Shown here: positions 25,901 through 35,612 of the stretch, piece by piece | Position numbering within the stretch: position 1 is the stretch's first letter | How the letters are laid out: every line of letters starts with the position of its first letter | Origin: Microglena sp. YARC | Taxonomy: Eukaryota > Chlorophyta > Chlorophyceae > Chlamydomonadales > Chlamydomonadaceae | NCBI GenBank assembly: GCA_022414725.1 | Contig: CM039462.1 | Location: forward strand, 101,802,486-101,866,485 | Length of the DNA stretch: 64,000 nt | Direction of reading: 5' to 3' | The notes under the pieces: model-generated | Told to the model about the DNA's origin: nothing | Database searches by the model: none | Seen by the model: only the letters and a program-made list of their open reading frames with translations | Made by a program: the position numbers and the translations under genes

Positions 25901-28900
25901 CCCACCTGGAGGGGCATGAAATCCCTGGGAAGGTGCTCTATCTTGTCCATTAGCTCCCATATGTGGGACACTGTCTCCCGCACAACCGGGTTGCCGTTCA
26001 CCACGGCGTCCATGTCTAGTTAGGCCCATGGTCTTCACATGATGTCATATGATATCATACTGCCGTTCCCCTCTCACAACCCACCTGGAGGGGCATGAAA
26101 TCCCTGGGAAGGTGCTCTATCTTGCCCATTAGCTCCCATATGTGGGACACTGTCTCCCGCACAACCGGGTTGCCGTTCACCACGGCGTCCATGTCTAGTT
26201 AGGCATATGGTCTTCACATGATGTCATATGATATCATACTGCCGTTCCCTACTCAAAACCCACCTGGAGGGGCATGAAATCCCTGGGAAGGTGCTCTATC
26301 TTGTCCATTAGCTCCCATATGTGGGACACTGTCTCCCGCACAACCGGGTTGCCGTTCACCACGGCGTCCATGTCTAGTTAGGCCCATGGTCTTCACATGA
26401 TGTCATATGATATCATACTGCCGTTCCCTACTCAAAACCCACCTGGAGGGGCATGAAATCCCTGGGAAGGTGCTCTATCTTGCCCATTAGCTCCCATATG
26501 TGGGACACTGTCTCCCTCACAACCGGGTTGCCCTTCACCACGGCGTCCATGTCTAGTTAGGCCCATGGTCTTCACATGATGTCATATGATATCATACTGC
26601 CGTTCCCTACTCAAAACCCACCTGGAGGGGCATGAAATCCCTGGGAAGGGGCTCTATCTTGTCCATTAGCTCCCATATGTGGGACACTGTCTCCCGCACA
26701 ACCGGGTTGCCGTTCACCACGGCGTCCATGTCTAGTTAGGCCCATGGCCATCACATGATATCATATGATAACATACTGCCGTTCCCTACTCAAAACCCAC
26801 CTGGAGGGGCATGAAATCCCTGGGAAGGTGCTCTATCTTGTCCACTAGCTCCCATATGTGGGACACTGTCTCCCGCACAACCGGGTTGCCCTTCACCACG
26901 GCGTCCATGTCTAGTTAGGCCCATGGCCATCACATGATATCATATGATATCATACTGCCGTTCCCTACTCAAAACCCACCTGGAGGGGCATGAAATCCCT
27001 GGGAAGGTGCTCTATCTTGCCCATTAGATCCCATATGTGGGAGACTGTCTCCCGCACAACCGGGTTGCCCTTCACCACGGCGTCCATGTCTAGTTAGGCC
27101 CATGGTCTTCACATGATGTCATATGATATCATACTGCCGTTCCCTACTCAAAACCCACCTGGAGGGGCATGAAATCCCTGGGAAGGTGCTCTATCTTGTC
27201 CATTAGCTCCCATATGTGGGACACTGTCTCCCGCACAACCGGGTTGCCCTTCACCACGGCGTCCATGTCTAGTTAGGCCCATGGCCATCACATGATATCA
27301 TATGATATCATACTGCCGTTCCCTACTCAAAACCCACCTGGAGGGGCATGAAATCCCTGGGAAGGTGCTCTATCTTGTCCATTAGCTCCCATATGTGGGA
27401 CACTGTCTCCCGCACAACCGGGTTGCCGTTCACCACGGCGTCCATGTCTAGTTAGGCCCATGGCCATTACATGATATCATATGATATCATACTGCCGTTC
27501 CCTACTCAAAACCCACCTGGAGGGGCATGAAATCCCTGGGAAGGTGCTCTATCTTGTCCACTAGCTCCCATATGTGGGACACTGTCTCCCGCACAACCGG
27601 GTTGCCGTTCACCACGGCGTCCATGTCTAGTTAGGCCCATGGCCATTACATGATATCATATGATATCATACTGCCGTTCCCTACTCAAAACCCACCTGGA
27701 GGGGCATGAAATCCCTGGGAAGGTGCTCTATCTTGTCCACTAGCTCCCATATGTGGGACACTGTCTCCCGCACAACCGGGTTGCCGTTCACCACGGCGTC
27801 CATGTCTAGTTAGGCCCATGGCCATTACATGATATCATATGATATTATACTGCCGTTCCCTACTCAAAACCCACCTGGAGGGGCATGAAATCTCTGGGAA
27901 GGTGCTCTATCTTGTCCATTAGCTCCCATATGTGGGACACTGTCTCCCGCACAACCGGGTTGCCCTTCACCACAGCATCCATGTCTAGTTGCCCGCTGAA
28001 ATCCGGACCCACAGCGAGGCCCATGGTCTTCACCCATTCGTCGTCGTCACTCATGGCCAAAGAAGCAAGCTTTTGGAGCTCCTCCTCCATCTCCAGTCTT
28101 CCTTGCCTGGCAAGGTCGGGGGTGTGTGGCGGGGGGTGGAGGTGGGGGTGGGGTGGGTGGACAGGGGGTAGGATGGGGTGGCTGGCGGGGAAGCAAGCTT
28201 TTGGAGCTCCTCCTCCATCTCCATTCTTCCTTGCCTGCAAGGTCGGGGTGGGTGGGTGAAGTGGGTGGCGGGGGTGGTAAGGTGGGGTGGGGTGGGTGGA
28301 CAGGGGGTAGGGTGGGGTGGTGGCGGGGTGGCTGGCGGGAAGCAAGCTTTTGGAGCTCCTCCTCCATATCCAGTCTTCCTTGCCTGGCAAGGTCGGGTGT
28401 GTGGGGTGAAGTGGGTGGCGGGGGTGGGTAAGGTGGGGTGGGTGGGTGGACAGGGGTAGGGTGGGGTGGGTGGCGGGGTGGCTGGCGGGGAAGCAAGCTT
28501 TTGGAGCTCCTCCTCCATCTCCAGTCTTCCTTGCCTGACAAGGTTGGGGGTGGGTGGGGTGGGGTGGGTGGGGTGGGTGGACAGGGGGTAGGGTGGGGTG
28601 GCTGGCGGGGAAGCAAGCTTTTGGAGCTCCTCCTCCATCTCCAGTCTTCCTTGCCTGGCAAGGTCAGGGGTGTGTGGCGGGGGTGGAGATGGGGGTGGGG
28701 GTGGGGTGGGGTGGGTGGAAAAGGGGTAGGATGGGGTGGCTGGCGGGAAAGCAAGCTTTTGGAGCTCCTCCCCATCTCCAGTCTTCCTTGCCTGGCAAGG
28801 TCGGGGGTGGGTGGGGTGAAGTGGTGGCGGGGGGGTAAGGGTGGGGTGGGTGGGTGGAAAGGGGGTAGGGTGGGGTGGTGGCGGGGTGGCTGGAGGGGAA

Positions 28901-31900
28901 GCAAGCTTTTGGAGCTCCTCCTCCATCTCCAGTCTTCCTTGCCTGACAAGGTTGGGTGGGTGGGGTGGGTGGGGTGGCGGGGGGTGGGGGTGGGGTGGGG
29001 TGGGTGGACAGGGGTAGGGTGGGGTGGGTGGCGGGGTGGCTGGAGGGGAAGCAAAGCTTTTGGAGCTCCTCCTCCATCTCCAGTCTTCCTTGCCTGAGTA
29101 GGTCGGGGGGGGGAGGGGGGGGGGGGGGGGGGGGGGGGCATGGCTGAGGGTGGTGTGGGGCAGGGATGATTGGCCGATGTGTCAGGTCAGCTCCTCCTCC
29201 ATCTGCAGCTTTCCTCGCCTGACAAGGTCGGGGGTGGGTGGTGGTGGGTGGGGGGTGGGGGGTGGGGGGTGGGCGGCGGGGGGCGGGGTGGGTACGGTGG
29301 GGTGCCTGTCGAGGTCGGGGGGGTGGGTAGGGTGGGGTGGGTGGGTGGGTGGGGTGGGGTGGGTGGCGGGGGGTTGGGTGGGGGTGGCGGGGTGTGTGTA
29401 GGTAGGTGGGGTGGGGGTGTGTGGGGTGGGGCAGGGGAGGGTGTGTGTGTGTGGGGGGGGGGGGGGGGGGGGGGCATGGCTAGGGGGGGGGGGGGGGGGG
29501 GGGCAGGGATGATCAGCCGATGTTTCAGGTCAGCTCCTCCTCCCACCTCCAGCCTACCTTGCCTGAAGAGGTCGGGGGTGGGTAGGGTGGGTGGGGTGGG
29601 GGTGGGGTAGGGGTGGGTAGGGTGGGGTGGGTGGGTAGGGTGGGGGTGGGGTTGGGTCGGGGTTGGGTGGGTTGAGGGGTTGGGTTGGTGGGGTGGGGTG
29701 GGTGGGTTGAGGGGTTGGGTCGGTGGGGTGGGGTGCGGTGAGTGCAGGGATGATCGGGCGATGTTACAGGCCAGCCTGGGCCACAGGACAGGGACAATCA
29801 CGGGAGAGCAAACAACAGACATATCATCTTCCATACATTTATAAATGTGACAAGAGACGTAATCGTGAATTTCCTGCATAGCACGAACTACGGGCCCTCG
29901 TGGTTCACGATTTGTTAGGCTTCAGTTCACCAGTGCTCGTTTTGGGCGGAGCCCCCCCTTCGGGGTAGCGGAAGCCCCCATTGTTTGTTTGTTTGTTTGT
30001 TTGTTTGTTTGTTTGTTTGTTTGTTTGTTTGTTTGCTTGTTTGTTTGTTTGCTTGTTTGTTTGTTTGTTTGTTTGTTTGTTTGTTTGTTTGTTTGTTTGT
30101 TTGTTTGTTTGCTTGTTTGCTTGTTTGTTTGTTTGTTTGTCTGTTTGTCTGTCTGTCTGTCTGTTTGTTTGTTTGTTTGTTTGTTTGTTTGTTTGTTTGT
30201 TTGTTTGTTTGTTTGTGCGACTGACGTGTGACCAAGTCGAAGCCTGGCACGTCAGCCGAGGGTCTCGTAACAAACTGGTTTCGGTCCACTCGATTTCGTT
30301 GCCAACACTATCCGCCATTTATTATGTTGCTTGCGACGCTGCCTAAGACTTGTTTAAACTGCCTTTCCTGTTTTGAAGGTTGGGCAGGTCCCTTTAGCCT
30401 ATTTGGCTACCCATGAACTGCATAAACACAAACATGCACACACAGTTCACAAATACAAACATGCACACACAGTTCAAAAATCCATACATGCACACACAGT
30501 TCAAAAATCCATACATGCACACACAGTTCAAAAATCCATACATGCACACACAGTTCAAAAATCCATACATGCACAAACAGTTCAAAAATCCATACATGCA
30601 CACACAGTTTAAAAATGCATACATGCACACACACCGCACTCACAGTTCAAAAATGCATACATGCACACACACCGCACACACAGTTCAAAAATGCATACAT
30701 GCACACACACCGCACACACAGTTCAAAAATGCATACATGCACACACACCGCACACACACTTCAAAAATACATACATACACACAAACCGCACACAAAGTTC
30801 AAAAATGCATACATGCACACACAGTTCCCCATCACCACACAACTTCCCTCACACCCTGACCCCCATCACAACGCAATAACCTGCTAGCACTACGGCACCC
30901 TCCCCCCCCCCCTGACACACACATACACAAACATACACCTACTTCCCACCATAATACGACTTACCTGACACACACACACAAACATACACCTACTCCCTAC
31001 CACAACACAACACCCTGACAGCTCCCCACCACAATACGACTTACCTGACACACACACACACAAACATGCACCTACTCCCTACCATAACACAACACACAGA
31101 CAGCTCCCCACCACAATACGACATAGCAGACACACACATACACAAACATGCACCTACTCCCTACAACAACACAACACCCTGACAGCTCCCCACCACAATA
31201 CGACTTACCTGACACACACACACACACAAACATGCACCTACTCCCTACCACAACACAACACACAGACAGCTCCCCACCACAATACGACTCACCTGACACA
31301 CACACATGCACCTACTCACCACACCACAACACCCTAACAGCTCCCCATCACAACACAAGACCTTGGTAACACTATGGCCACACGACCTCCCTGACAAACT
31401 GCTCCATACCACCACACAACACTCTTACAGCTCCCCATTACAATGAAACTCTCTTGACACACACACACATACACACATACATATACTCCCTACCACAACA
31501 CAATACACTAACAGCTCCCCACCACAATGTAAGTTCCCTGACACACATACACGAACATACACATACTCTCCACCACAACACAAGACAACCTCCTGACACA
31601 CAGCTCCATATCACCACACAACACTCTTACAGCTCTCCATCACAGCAAAAAGCCCCTGACACACACACGCACACACACAAACACACACCTACTCCCTACC
31701 ACAACACAACACTCTTATAGCTCCCCATCACAACACAACTCTCCTGACATATACACACATACACCTACTCTCCACCACAACACAACAAACAGACAGCTCC
31801 CCACCCCAACACAACACGGCTTCCCTGACACACAGCTCCATATCGCCACACAACACTCATACAGCTCCCCATCACAGCAAAACTCCCCTGACACATACAC

Positions 31901-34596
31901 ACATACACATACTCCCTTCCACAACACAACACCCTGACAGCTCCCCACCACAATACGACCCCCCTGACACACAGCTCCATATCGCCACACAACACTCTTA
32001 CAGCTCTCCATCACAACACAACTCCCCTGACACATACACACATACACATACTCCCTACCACAACACAACACCCTGACAGCTCCCCACCACAATACGACCC
32101 CCCTGACAGACAGCTCCATATCACCACACAACACTCTTATAGATCCCCATCACAACAAAACTCCCCTGACACACACAACAACTTCTATGCATCGTAGCCT
32201 GCGACGCTAAAAGTTGCCGGAGAGTGATCGCGACGGAGCGACAGGTGGCAAGGGAAGCGAGTTAGTTACGAGACCGTTGGCTGACGTGTCGGGCTTCATC
32301 AAGGTCAGACGGACGGACAAATGGGGAACACTGGGGGCTTCCGCCCCCCAGAAGGGGGGGCTCCGCCAAAAATACGCCTGCTCCCCAATACAACACGACA
32401 CCCTGAAAGCCCCCCACCACAACACGACACCCTGAAAGCCCCCCACCACAACACACATGTTACCATGCTACCCAGGATTGCTACCCATTAATTTTGAGTA
32501 TGCGACATTTTATATAGAAGAGGCATTTGAAAACATATACGAAAATTATTTAATTGTATATAAAAACAAAAATTAAGACAATTAATATATAAATTAAATA
32601 AAGATTCTTTCTATTATTTATTTTTCTCTGGAAATATAGCAATTCAGGGGATGAACTGGACAAAACGCTTTCGCGAGAACTCGTACTTCGTACTTCGTAA
32701 CTTGAAATCGATATTTTTTGCTTGGAAATCCGAGAATTCTCGACAATTTGGCCTGGAAATCTCGACAATTCTCGACGAAGTACGAAATCCTTTGTCCAGT
32801 TCATCCTCTGAATTGCTATAAGAAAGTAACCAGTGTCTTTTCTGAGTACTATGGTGATCCTAGTAGCCTTCATGTGCTACTAGCAGCTTTTTATAAATCT
32901 TTTTAACCTGTTTAACCTAAATCAACCCCCACGGACTCTAGCGTAGCACCCCCTGAACATGGCGGTACATAATTTAGCACTTGCGGTACATGGAGCAAGT
33001 ATGGAGGTGGTATGAAAGACAGCACTGTGCAACAGGTTGAAGGCCAATGAGTCTAACAGTGCAATATGAAACTGAGGTTCATGTGTCAGTTCTCTTAAGA
33101 TGGTGTGTGTGTTTGGCGGTGTGAGTGTGTGGTGTGTGTGTGGGGGTGTGGGTGTGGGGGTGGGGGTGGGTGGGGTGGGTGGGTGGGTGGGGGGGGGGTG
33201 ATAGCCAATGCGCCTAACACTACTCCCTGATAACTGCAAGGCCGGTGAGGCCAGCACTGCCCTATCGGCCAGTACTATAGCCGGTACTGCCCTTTCGGGC
33301 AGTACTGTCTTCCATAAGTGGTCAGGTGGACTTTCAGATATCAGGAACTCCATCATATGAAGGAGTTTGTGTGCTTAGATATTCTCTTCAATGGTGGACA
33401 ATGTTGACTTTCCCCAGCTGAGGCGTACGGGAGGGTCCCCTAAACACCACGCCTCTCCAGGCATTCTCTTTTTTTTACTTGGAGCATCTGATGCAGCCCC
33501 CTTTCACACACCACCACCACATGTATTATTATGTTTTATTTATTGGTTGATTGATTTACTCACCTGCTTATGAACAAGGACGCCATGAGGAGGCTGAGCT
33601 TCATCATGTTGTCCCCACACACACCAACACCACCCTTATTTATTTCTGTATTTATTTATTCCTTTATTTATTTATTTATTTCTGTATTTATTTATTTATT
33701 CCTGTATTTATTTATTTATTTCTGTATTTATTTATTCTTTATTTATTTATTTATTTCTGTATTTATTTATTCCTTTATTTATTTATTTATTTCTGTATTT
33801 ATTTATTCCTTTATTTATTTATTTATTTATTTATTTCTGTATTTATTTATTCCTTCATTTATTTATTTATTTCTGTATTTATTTATTCCTTTATTTATTT
33901 CTTTCTTTCTGTATTTATTTATTCCTTTATTTATTTATTTCTTTCTGTATTTATTTATTTCCTTTATTTATTTATTTATTTCTGTATTTATTTATTCCTT
34001 TACTTACTCACCTGCTAATGAACAAGGAGGCCATGAGGAGCCTGACCTTCACCATGTTGCCCCCCCCACCACCACCTTTATTTATTTATTTACTCACCTG
34101 CTAATAAAGATGGACGACATGAGGAGGCTGAGCTTCATCATGTCTCCACACACACCACCACCACGGTTATTTCTTTCTTTATTTGTGTATTCTTTTATTT
34201 ACCCACCTTCAAATAAACAAGGACGCCAAGAGGAGGCTGTGCTTCATCATGTTGTCCCCACACACACCAGCGCCACCTTCATTTCTTTCCGTATGTATTT
34301 ATTTATTCCTTTATTTACTCCCCTGCTAATGAACAAGGAGGCCATGAGGAGCCTGACCTTCATCATATTGTCCCCCCACACACAACCACCACCACCGTTT
34401 TTGTTTTTTTTACTCACCTGCTAATGAACAGGGAGGCCATGAGGAGCCTGACCTTCACCATATTGTCTAGCTTCCCCTTGGAAAACACAGGAAGCAAATC
34501 TCTCAACTTGGATTGAGACAGCTGCGAGGCGACTGAAATTGCACTCCAGTCGCCCTGGAGCTTGGAGTTGGCCCATGCTACTGCGTCATCTGCCAT
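14069..34596 (-). CDS. NELFA: NELF-A-like transcription elongation factor gene (5' four exons)
   Basis: Exons on the minus strand are 34418-34596, 27875-28106, 23042-23210 and 14069-14187. Phases fit at every join (2+1, 0+0, 1+2) and give 233 codons, open at the 3' side. Residues 47-85 align without a gap to the N-terminal (HDAg-like) domain of animal NELF-A as I remember it. About 15 of 39 positions are identical by hand, including VK, LL, EM, and D-x-D-x-WV at 80-85. Further shared features are NP at 109-110, then ELMDK, then MPLQ followed by a Tyr. NELF-A is a subunit of the nuclear complex that holds RNA polymerase II in promoter-proximal pausing. The start Met gives a compact helical N-terminus with Trp8. 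Introns 1-4 are dominated by junction-copy arrays. Later exons were not found. Identity is inference and needs a profile search. Confidence 0.6.
14200..14670 (-). repeat. (TTGGG)n/(GGGAT)n tract; pyrimidine tract of intron 3
   Basis: On the + strand this is ggttgggttggg and gggatgggatgg. On the coding (minus) strand it is CCAACCC/ATCCC, directly upstream of the exon 4 acceptor. The corresponding tract of the second block is 17755-18265. Confidence 0.75.
15470..16010. repeat. AT-rich array (ttattcacataata)
   Basis: Irregular repeats of actttattcacataata. The matching array of the right-hand block is 19060-19612. Confidence 0.75.
16174..17173. other. Assembly gap, exactly 1000 N
   Basis: The run of N is exactly 1000 bases, a typical placeholder or rounded estimate. 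Open frames spanning it are meaningless. Confidence 0.98.
17174..17634 (-). repeat. Diverged copies of the exon-4 junction array
   Basis: Units with catgttcagaggttgggttg, then acctttcatgcttg, resembling 13580-14060. Noisy. Confidence 0.6.
17635..17750 (-). pseudogene. Second copy of NELF-A-like exon 4
   Basis: The minus strand has TTTCGCAG followed by a stretch resembling exon 4 (GGGTCCGTAGGGCACTC; AATGTTCCTCC; GCCGCCCC; AAGGTCAACCCAACCTCT), but the frame is broken. It is either a duplicated exon or the same locus assembled twice from noisy reads. Confidence 0.45.
17755..18265 (-). repeat. (TTGGG)n/(GGGAT)n tract, right copy
   Basis: Same composition and place in the block as 14200-14670, but longer and more regular (ggttgggttgggttgggttg). 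Confidence 0.75.
18266..19745. repeat. Right copy of duplicated block: unique part, 50-bp-type repeats and AT array
   Basis: 18266-18660 matches 14665-15070. 18720-19060 holds ggcagttgggttgggcagag-type repeats (as in 15150-15450). 19060-19612 is the AT-rich ttattcacataa array. 19680-19745 is the short dispersed motif (ccaaataggct, cccaaccttcaaaacagg) also seen at 16090-16140, 19900-19965 and, reversed, 30345-30412. No gene recognised. Confidence 0.6.
19746..20740 (-). repeat. Tandem repeat of about 180 bp with poly-C blocks
   Basis: About four to five units contain caattggaagcgattgcaaa, tatgaacgccttcctat, a C run, then gctaacacccacc. On the minus strand each unit carries TTTGCAATCGCTTCCAATT then TGTTGGGTAGG. 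In the copy at about 20717-20740 this reads as an acceptor (CTTTGCAG), an 18-nt stretch (TCGCTTCCAATTTGTTGG) and a GT. That could be a micro-exon of the NELF-A-like gene, and the 18 nt would keep the frame. Confidence 0.6.
20870..23041 (-). repeat. Tandem array copying the end of exon 3 plus its donor site
   Basis: About 13 units of 120-190 bp. On the minus strand each contains GAGTCTAGCGGGCAGCATGG then ACGCTCCAC and a donor (GTAAGT, GTGAGT or GTATGT). This copies the last codons of exon 3 (ESSGQHGRS). Between copies lie (CA)n and C-rich tracts, which read GT/G-rich on the coding strand. Several array donors are closer to consensus than the GTGTGT next to the exon. Confidence 0.85.
23042..23210 (-). 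CDS. NELF-A-like gene, exon 3
   Basis: Acceptor CTTCGTGCAG, then GAG ATG TAC in phase 0, 56 codons plus one base. It encodes EMYMHPDVR, a Gln-rich stretch (PQPLQQQHGH) and an acidic stretch (LKEGDESGLPNFDLSALLGG). The first residues continue the MPLQ-x-x-Y pattern of the NELF-A N-terminal domain. The donor next to the exon is a weak GTGTGT, and many better copies follow in the array. Confidence 0.6.
23350..23525 (+). mobile_element. tRNA-derived SINE, copy 3
   Basis: A box (atggctcaatggtagagc), B box (gctgggttcaaatccc), body (ccatggtagctttgtccagg; taaagtagcagccca) and tail (taataccacgccccacca). It lies in intron 2 of the NELF-A-like gene, opposite to the gene. Confidence 0.8.
23673..23868 (-). 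mobile_element. MITE-like element, family A, copy 2
   Basis: Ends CAGGGTACTTCC and GAAGTATCCTGA are inverted. The interior is the reverse of the other two copies (tgagccccactgcgcg; ttgcaaccccctgtggg). It lies in intron 2. Confidence 0.7.
24040..24110 (+). repeat. Short dispersed repeat (gccagcccgttt family)
   Basis: gaggccagcccgttttcttg, then caccggggcc. A further copy at 24715-24795 lies inside the array that follows. Confidence 0.5.
24115..27874 (-). repeat. Tandem array, about 21 units of about 178 bp, copying the end of exon 2 plus donor
   Basis: From 25190 onward units are very regular (spacing 178-183 bp). On the minus strand each unit contains the last part of exon 2, encoding for example VVRETVSHIWELMDKIEHLP then RDFMPLQ, followed by donor GTGGGT. 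About 50 bases with the palindromic ATGATATCATATGAT follow. Most units carry an internal deletion that joins ATGGGCCT to AACTAGACATGG. The oldest-looking units (24115-24290, 24985-25140) keep more exon and are more diverged (FSKQLDMDAVPVVNGIP). It fills intron 2 of the NELF-A-like gene. Confidence 0.92.
27875..28106 (-). CDS. NELF-A-like gene, exon 2
   Basis: Acceptor CCTTGCCAG, one base completing Arg60, then 77 codons ending MPLQ before donor GTGGGT. It encodes QGRLEMEEELQKLASL, then MSDDDEWV, then GLAVGPDFSGQLDMDAV, then NPVVRETVSHIWELMDK. This is the most NELF-A-like part of the protein. Both edges of this exon are copied into arrays, its end downstream and its start upstream. Confidence 0.7.
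28107..29230 (-). repeat. Tandem array copying the acceptor and start of exon 2
   Basis: About eight regular units of 110-160 bp (a more diverged copy at 29190-29225, another at 29535-29570). On the minus strand each has a C-rich tract (CACCCCACCC), CTTGCCAG or CCTGACAAGG-type acceptor sequence, then GGAAGACTGGAGATGGAGGA then GGAGCTCCAAAAGCTTGCTT. This is the mirror image of the donor-side array, with repeated 3' splice sites and an exon start. Confidence 0.88.
29100..29760 (-). repeat. G-rich tract (coding-strand pyrimidine tract)
   Basis: Long gggtggggtgggtgg and pure G runs on the + strand, giving CCCACCC on the coding strand of the NELF-A-like gene. It has obvious G-quadruplex potential on the + strand. 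Confidence 0.8.
29925..30310 (-). mobile_element. SINE-like element, family C, with an expanded (TTTG)n
   Basis: The minus strand has gttacgagaccctcggctga, then cgtgccaggcttc, then after the microsatellite gggggcttccgct and cgaagggggggctccgcc. Related copies are at 32205-32375 and 43330-43557. A (GTTT)n array of about 235 bp (29982-30216) sits inside it. The 43330 copy has only a short aaacaaac tract at the equivalent place, so the array grew within the element. Confidence 0.65.
30413..30830. repeat. Minisatellite, about 28 bp and 39 bp units (acatgcacacacagttcaaa)
   Basis: Units of acatgcacacacagttcaaa then aatccat, becoming a longer form with caccgcacacacag in the second half. It lies in intron 1 of the NELF-A-like gene. 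Translations are repetitive and meaningless. Confidence 0.85.
30890..32175. repeat. CA-rich minisatellite, composite units of about 90-130 bp
   Basis: Repeats of accacaacacaacaccctga, then cagctccccaccacaatacg, then cctgacacac and acatacaccta. No gene. Confidence 0.8.
32205..32375 (+). mobile_element. SINE-like element, family C, copy 2
   Basis: gcgacggagcgacaggtggc, gttacgagaccgttggctga, cgtgtcgggcttc and gggggcttccgcccc, then aaggggggctccgcc. No microsatellite. It is followed by a short duplicated unit (gacaccctgaaagcccccca) at 32400-32450. Confidence 0.6.
32637..32818 (+). mobile_element. MITE, family B, copy 2 (26-bp TIRs, TA target)
   Basis: Left TIR TAGCAATTCAGGGGATGAAC then TGGACA, right TIR TGTCCAGTTCATCCTCTGAA then TTGCTA. 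These are perfect apart from one position. TA on both sides is consistent with a TA target-site duplication. Confidence 0.85.
32819..33540. other. Intron sequence, mostly unique, with a SINE tail
   Basis: 33105-33205 is a GTGTGG/GGTGGG tract. 33425-33475 resembles a SINE tail (taaacaccacgcctctccag). No gene recognised. Confidence 0.4.
33540..34417 (-). repeat. Array copying the end of exon 1 plus donor, mixed with (TTTA)n
   Basis: Five copies (about 33560, 34008, 34093, 34200 and 34318) of ctcacctgctaatgaacaag then gaggccatgaggagcctgac. On the minus strand this is the end of exon 1 (MASLFIS) with donor GTGAGT. They are separated by (ATTT)n/(CTTT)n and by CCCCACACACACC tracts. Confidence 0.85.
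34418..34596 (-). CDS. NELF-A-like gene, exon 1 with start codon
   Basis: ATG at 34596; 59 codons plus two bases, ending ATTAGCAG before donor GTGAGTAAA. It encodes MADDAVAWANSKLQGDWSAI, then QSKLRDLLPVF, then NMVKVRLLMASLFIS. The two leftover bases join the first base of exon 2 to give Arg. No upstream in-frame Met was preferred because this one begins a compact domain. Confidence 0.65.
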
Positions 34597-35499
34597 TGTA
34601 CTGCCTGTCTGGTCTGGCTGCTACCAAGTGCCCTGTGGATGAGGGACTGCAAGGTGGGTGGAGGTACTGCCTGCCTGTCCTGCCTGCTTTACTGCCTACA
34701 GAGCGCGTGGAGGTCCTGACGGCCTGCCTGTATGGTTTGTACCCCTCTCCCACCCCTTCCCTGGATGTGTACCCAGGCCCACTGAGTGCTCGTTTCCAGA
34801 TGCTCTGCTGCTGACGATTATGCTTGCAAGTTCAGGTGTGCTTTCAGCTAGTTATGTGGAGTGGGCTTTGGCGACGTCTTGGCTGCGTCCGTTTAGAAAT
34901 CTGTCTGTTATGTTCGTTTGGAAATCAGCCAGTCGTTCCCTAGGTTGAAAGTTCTGCGGGTCGCCAGATCGGCGGGAGTTCGAATTGAGAAGGGATGCGA
35001 GGAAAGAATGGGCACTGATGGCTGATGGCGCTGAGAGAGGGGATGACGGGATGAGACGGGATTCCTCTTGGCTTGGCTTCACGCGGCCTGTCTCGAGGCT
35101 TCCATTCGGTGGCTTCCATTTGGCACGCCAGCCCCCGACGCCAGGACCTCACCTGATCCAGCCCGTTCAGCAGAGGTTGGGCCAGGTTTCGGACTTCGAA
35201 CCCGAGATGGGCACTTCATCGCACCCCTGCTTCATCGCATGAGTTCATTATGTCGTCCGCTTCCTGAAGGCGAAGTTCAATACTAGTAACATGAGACTGA
35301 GGGGGGGCGGGGGCCTAAGGAGGCAAGAATAAAGATCTCAAACCGCTTCATAGGAAATAAGCATGATTTAATGCTGATTTAATGCAGTTTAATAACTAAG
35401 AAATGTTCAAAAAGAATGCTCTGAGTGTTCTTATGTCTTTATTGTACTGCCACATACAGCCATAAGCCATTAGCCTGGAGCCATCCATCCAATGAACGA
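34597..35499. promoter_or_regulatory. Upstream region of the NELF-A-like gene (putative promoter)
   Basis: Sequence 5' of the start codon at 34596, without simple repeats. Small open frames occur on both strands. No TATA box or other element can be named with confidence. Confidence 0.3.
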
Positions 35500-35612
35500 A
35501 ATAAATAGTACGCCTTGTTACGAGGCGTGAGGTTGAGGGGGCCAGCCCGTTTGCTTTCACTGGGGCCGACCACCAATAGGGGGTAGGGGGTAGGGGGTAA
35601 GGGGGGGCTATC
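35500..35612 (+). repeat. Short dispersed repeat (gccagcccgttt family) and gggtag run
   Basis: tacgccttgttacgaggcgt, gaggttgagggggccagccc, gtttgctttcactggggcc, followed by agggggtagggggta. It abuts the 5' end of the LINE copy. Confidence 0.55.

Noticed and set aside
24115..27874. CRISPR-like regular repeat spacing
   Set aside because: Units are adjacent and about 178 bp with no variable spacers, in a eukaryotic intron; they are exon-derived tandem repeats.
28047..29141. 364-codon Pro/His-rich ORF on the minus strand
   Set aside because: It reads the acceptor-side array in the wrong frame; the exon frame supported by splice phases is a different one.
29981..30346. Cys/Phe/Val/Leu-rich and Asn/Lys/Gln/Thr-rich ORFs
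   Set aside because: They are all-frame translations of a (TTTG)n microsatellite; three frames are open on each strand.
33551..34424. Phe/Tyr/Leu-rich ORFs resembling membrane proteins
   Set aside because: Translation of (TTTA)n; hydrophobicity comes from the repeat composition.
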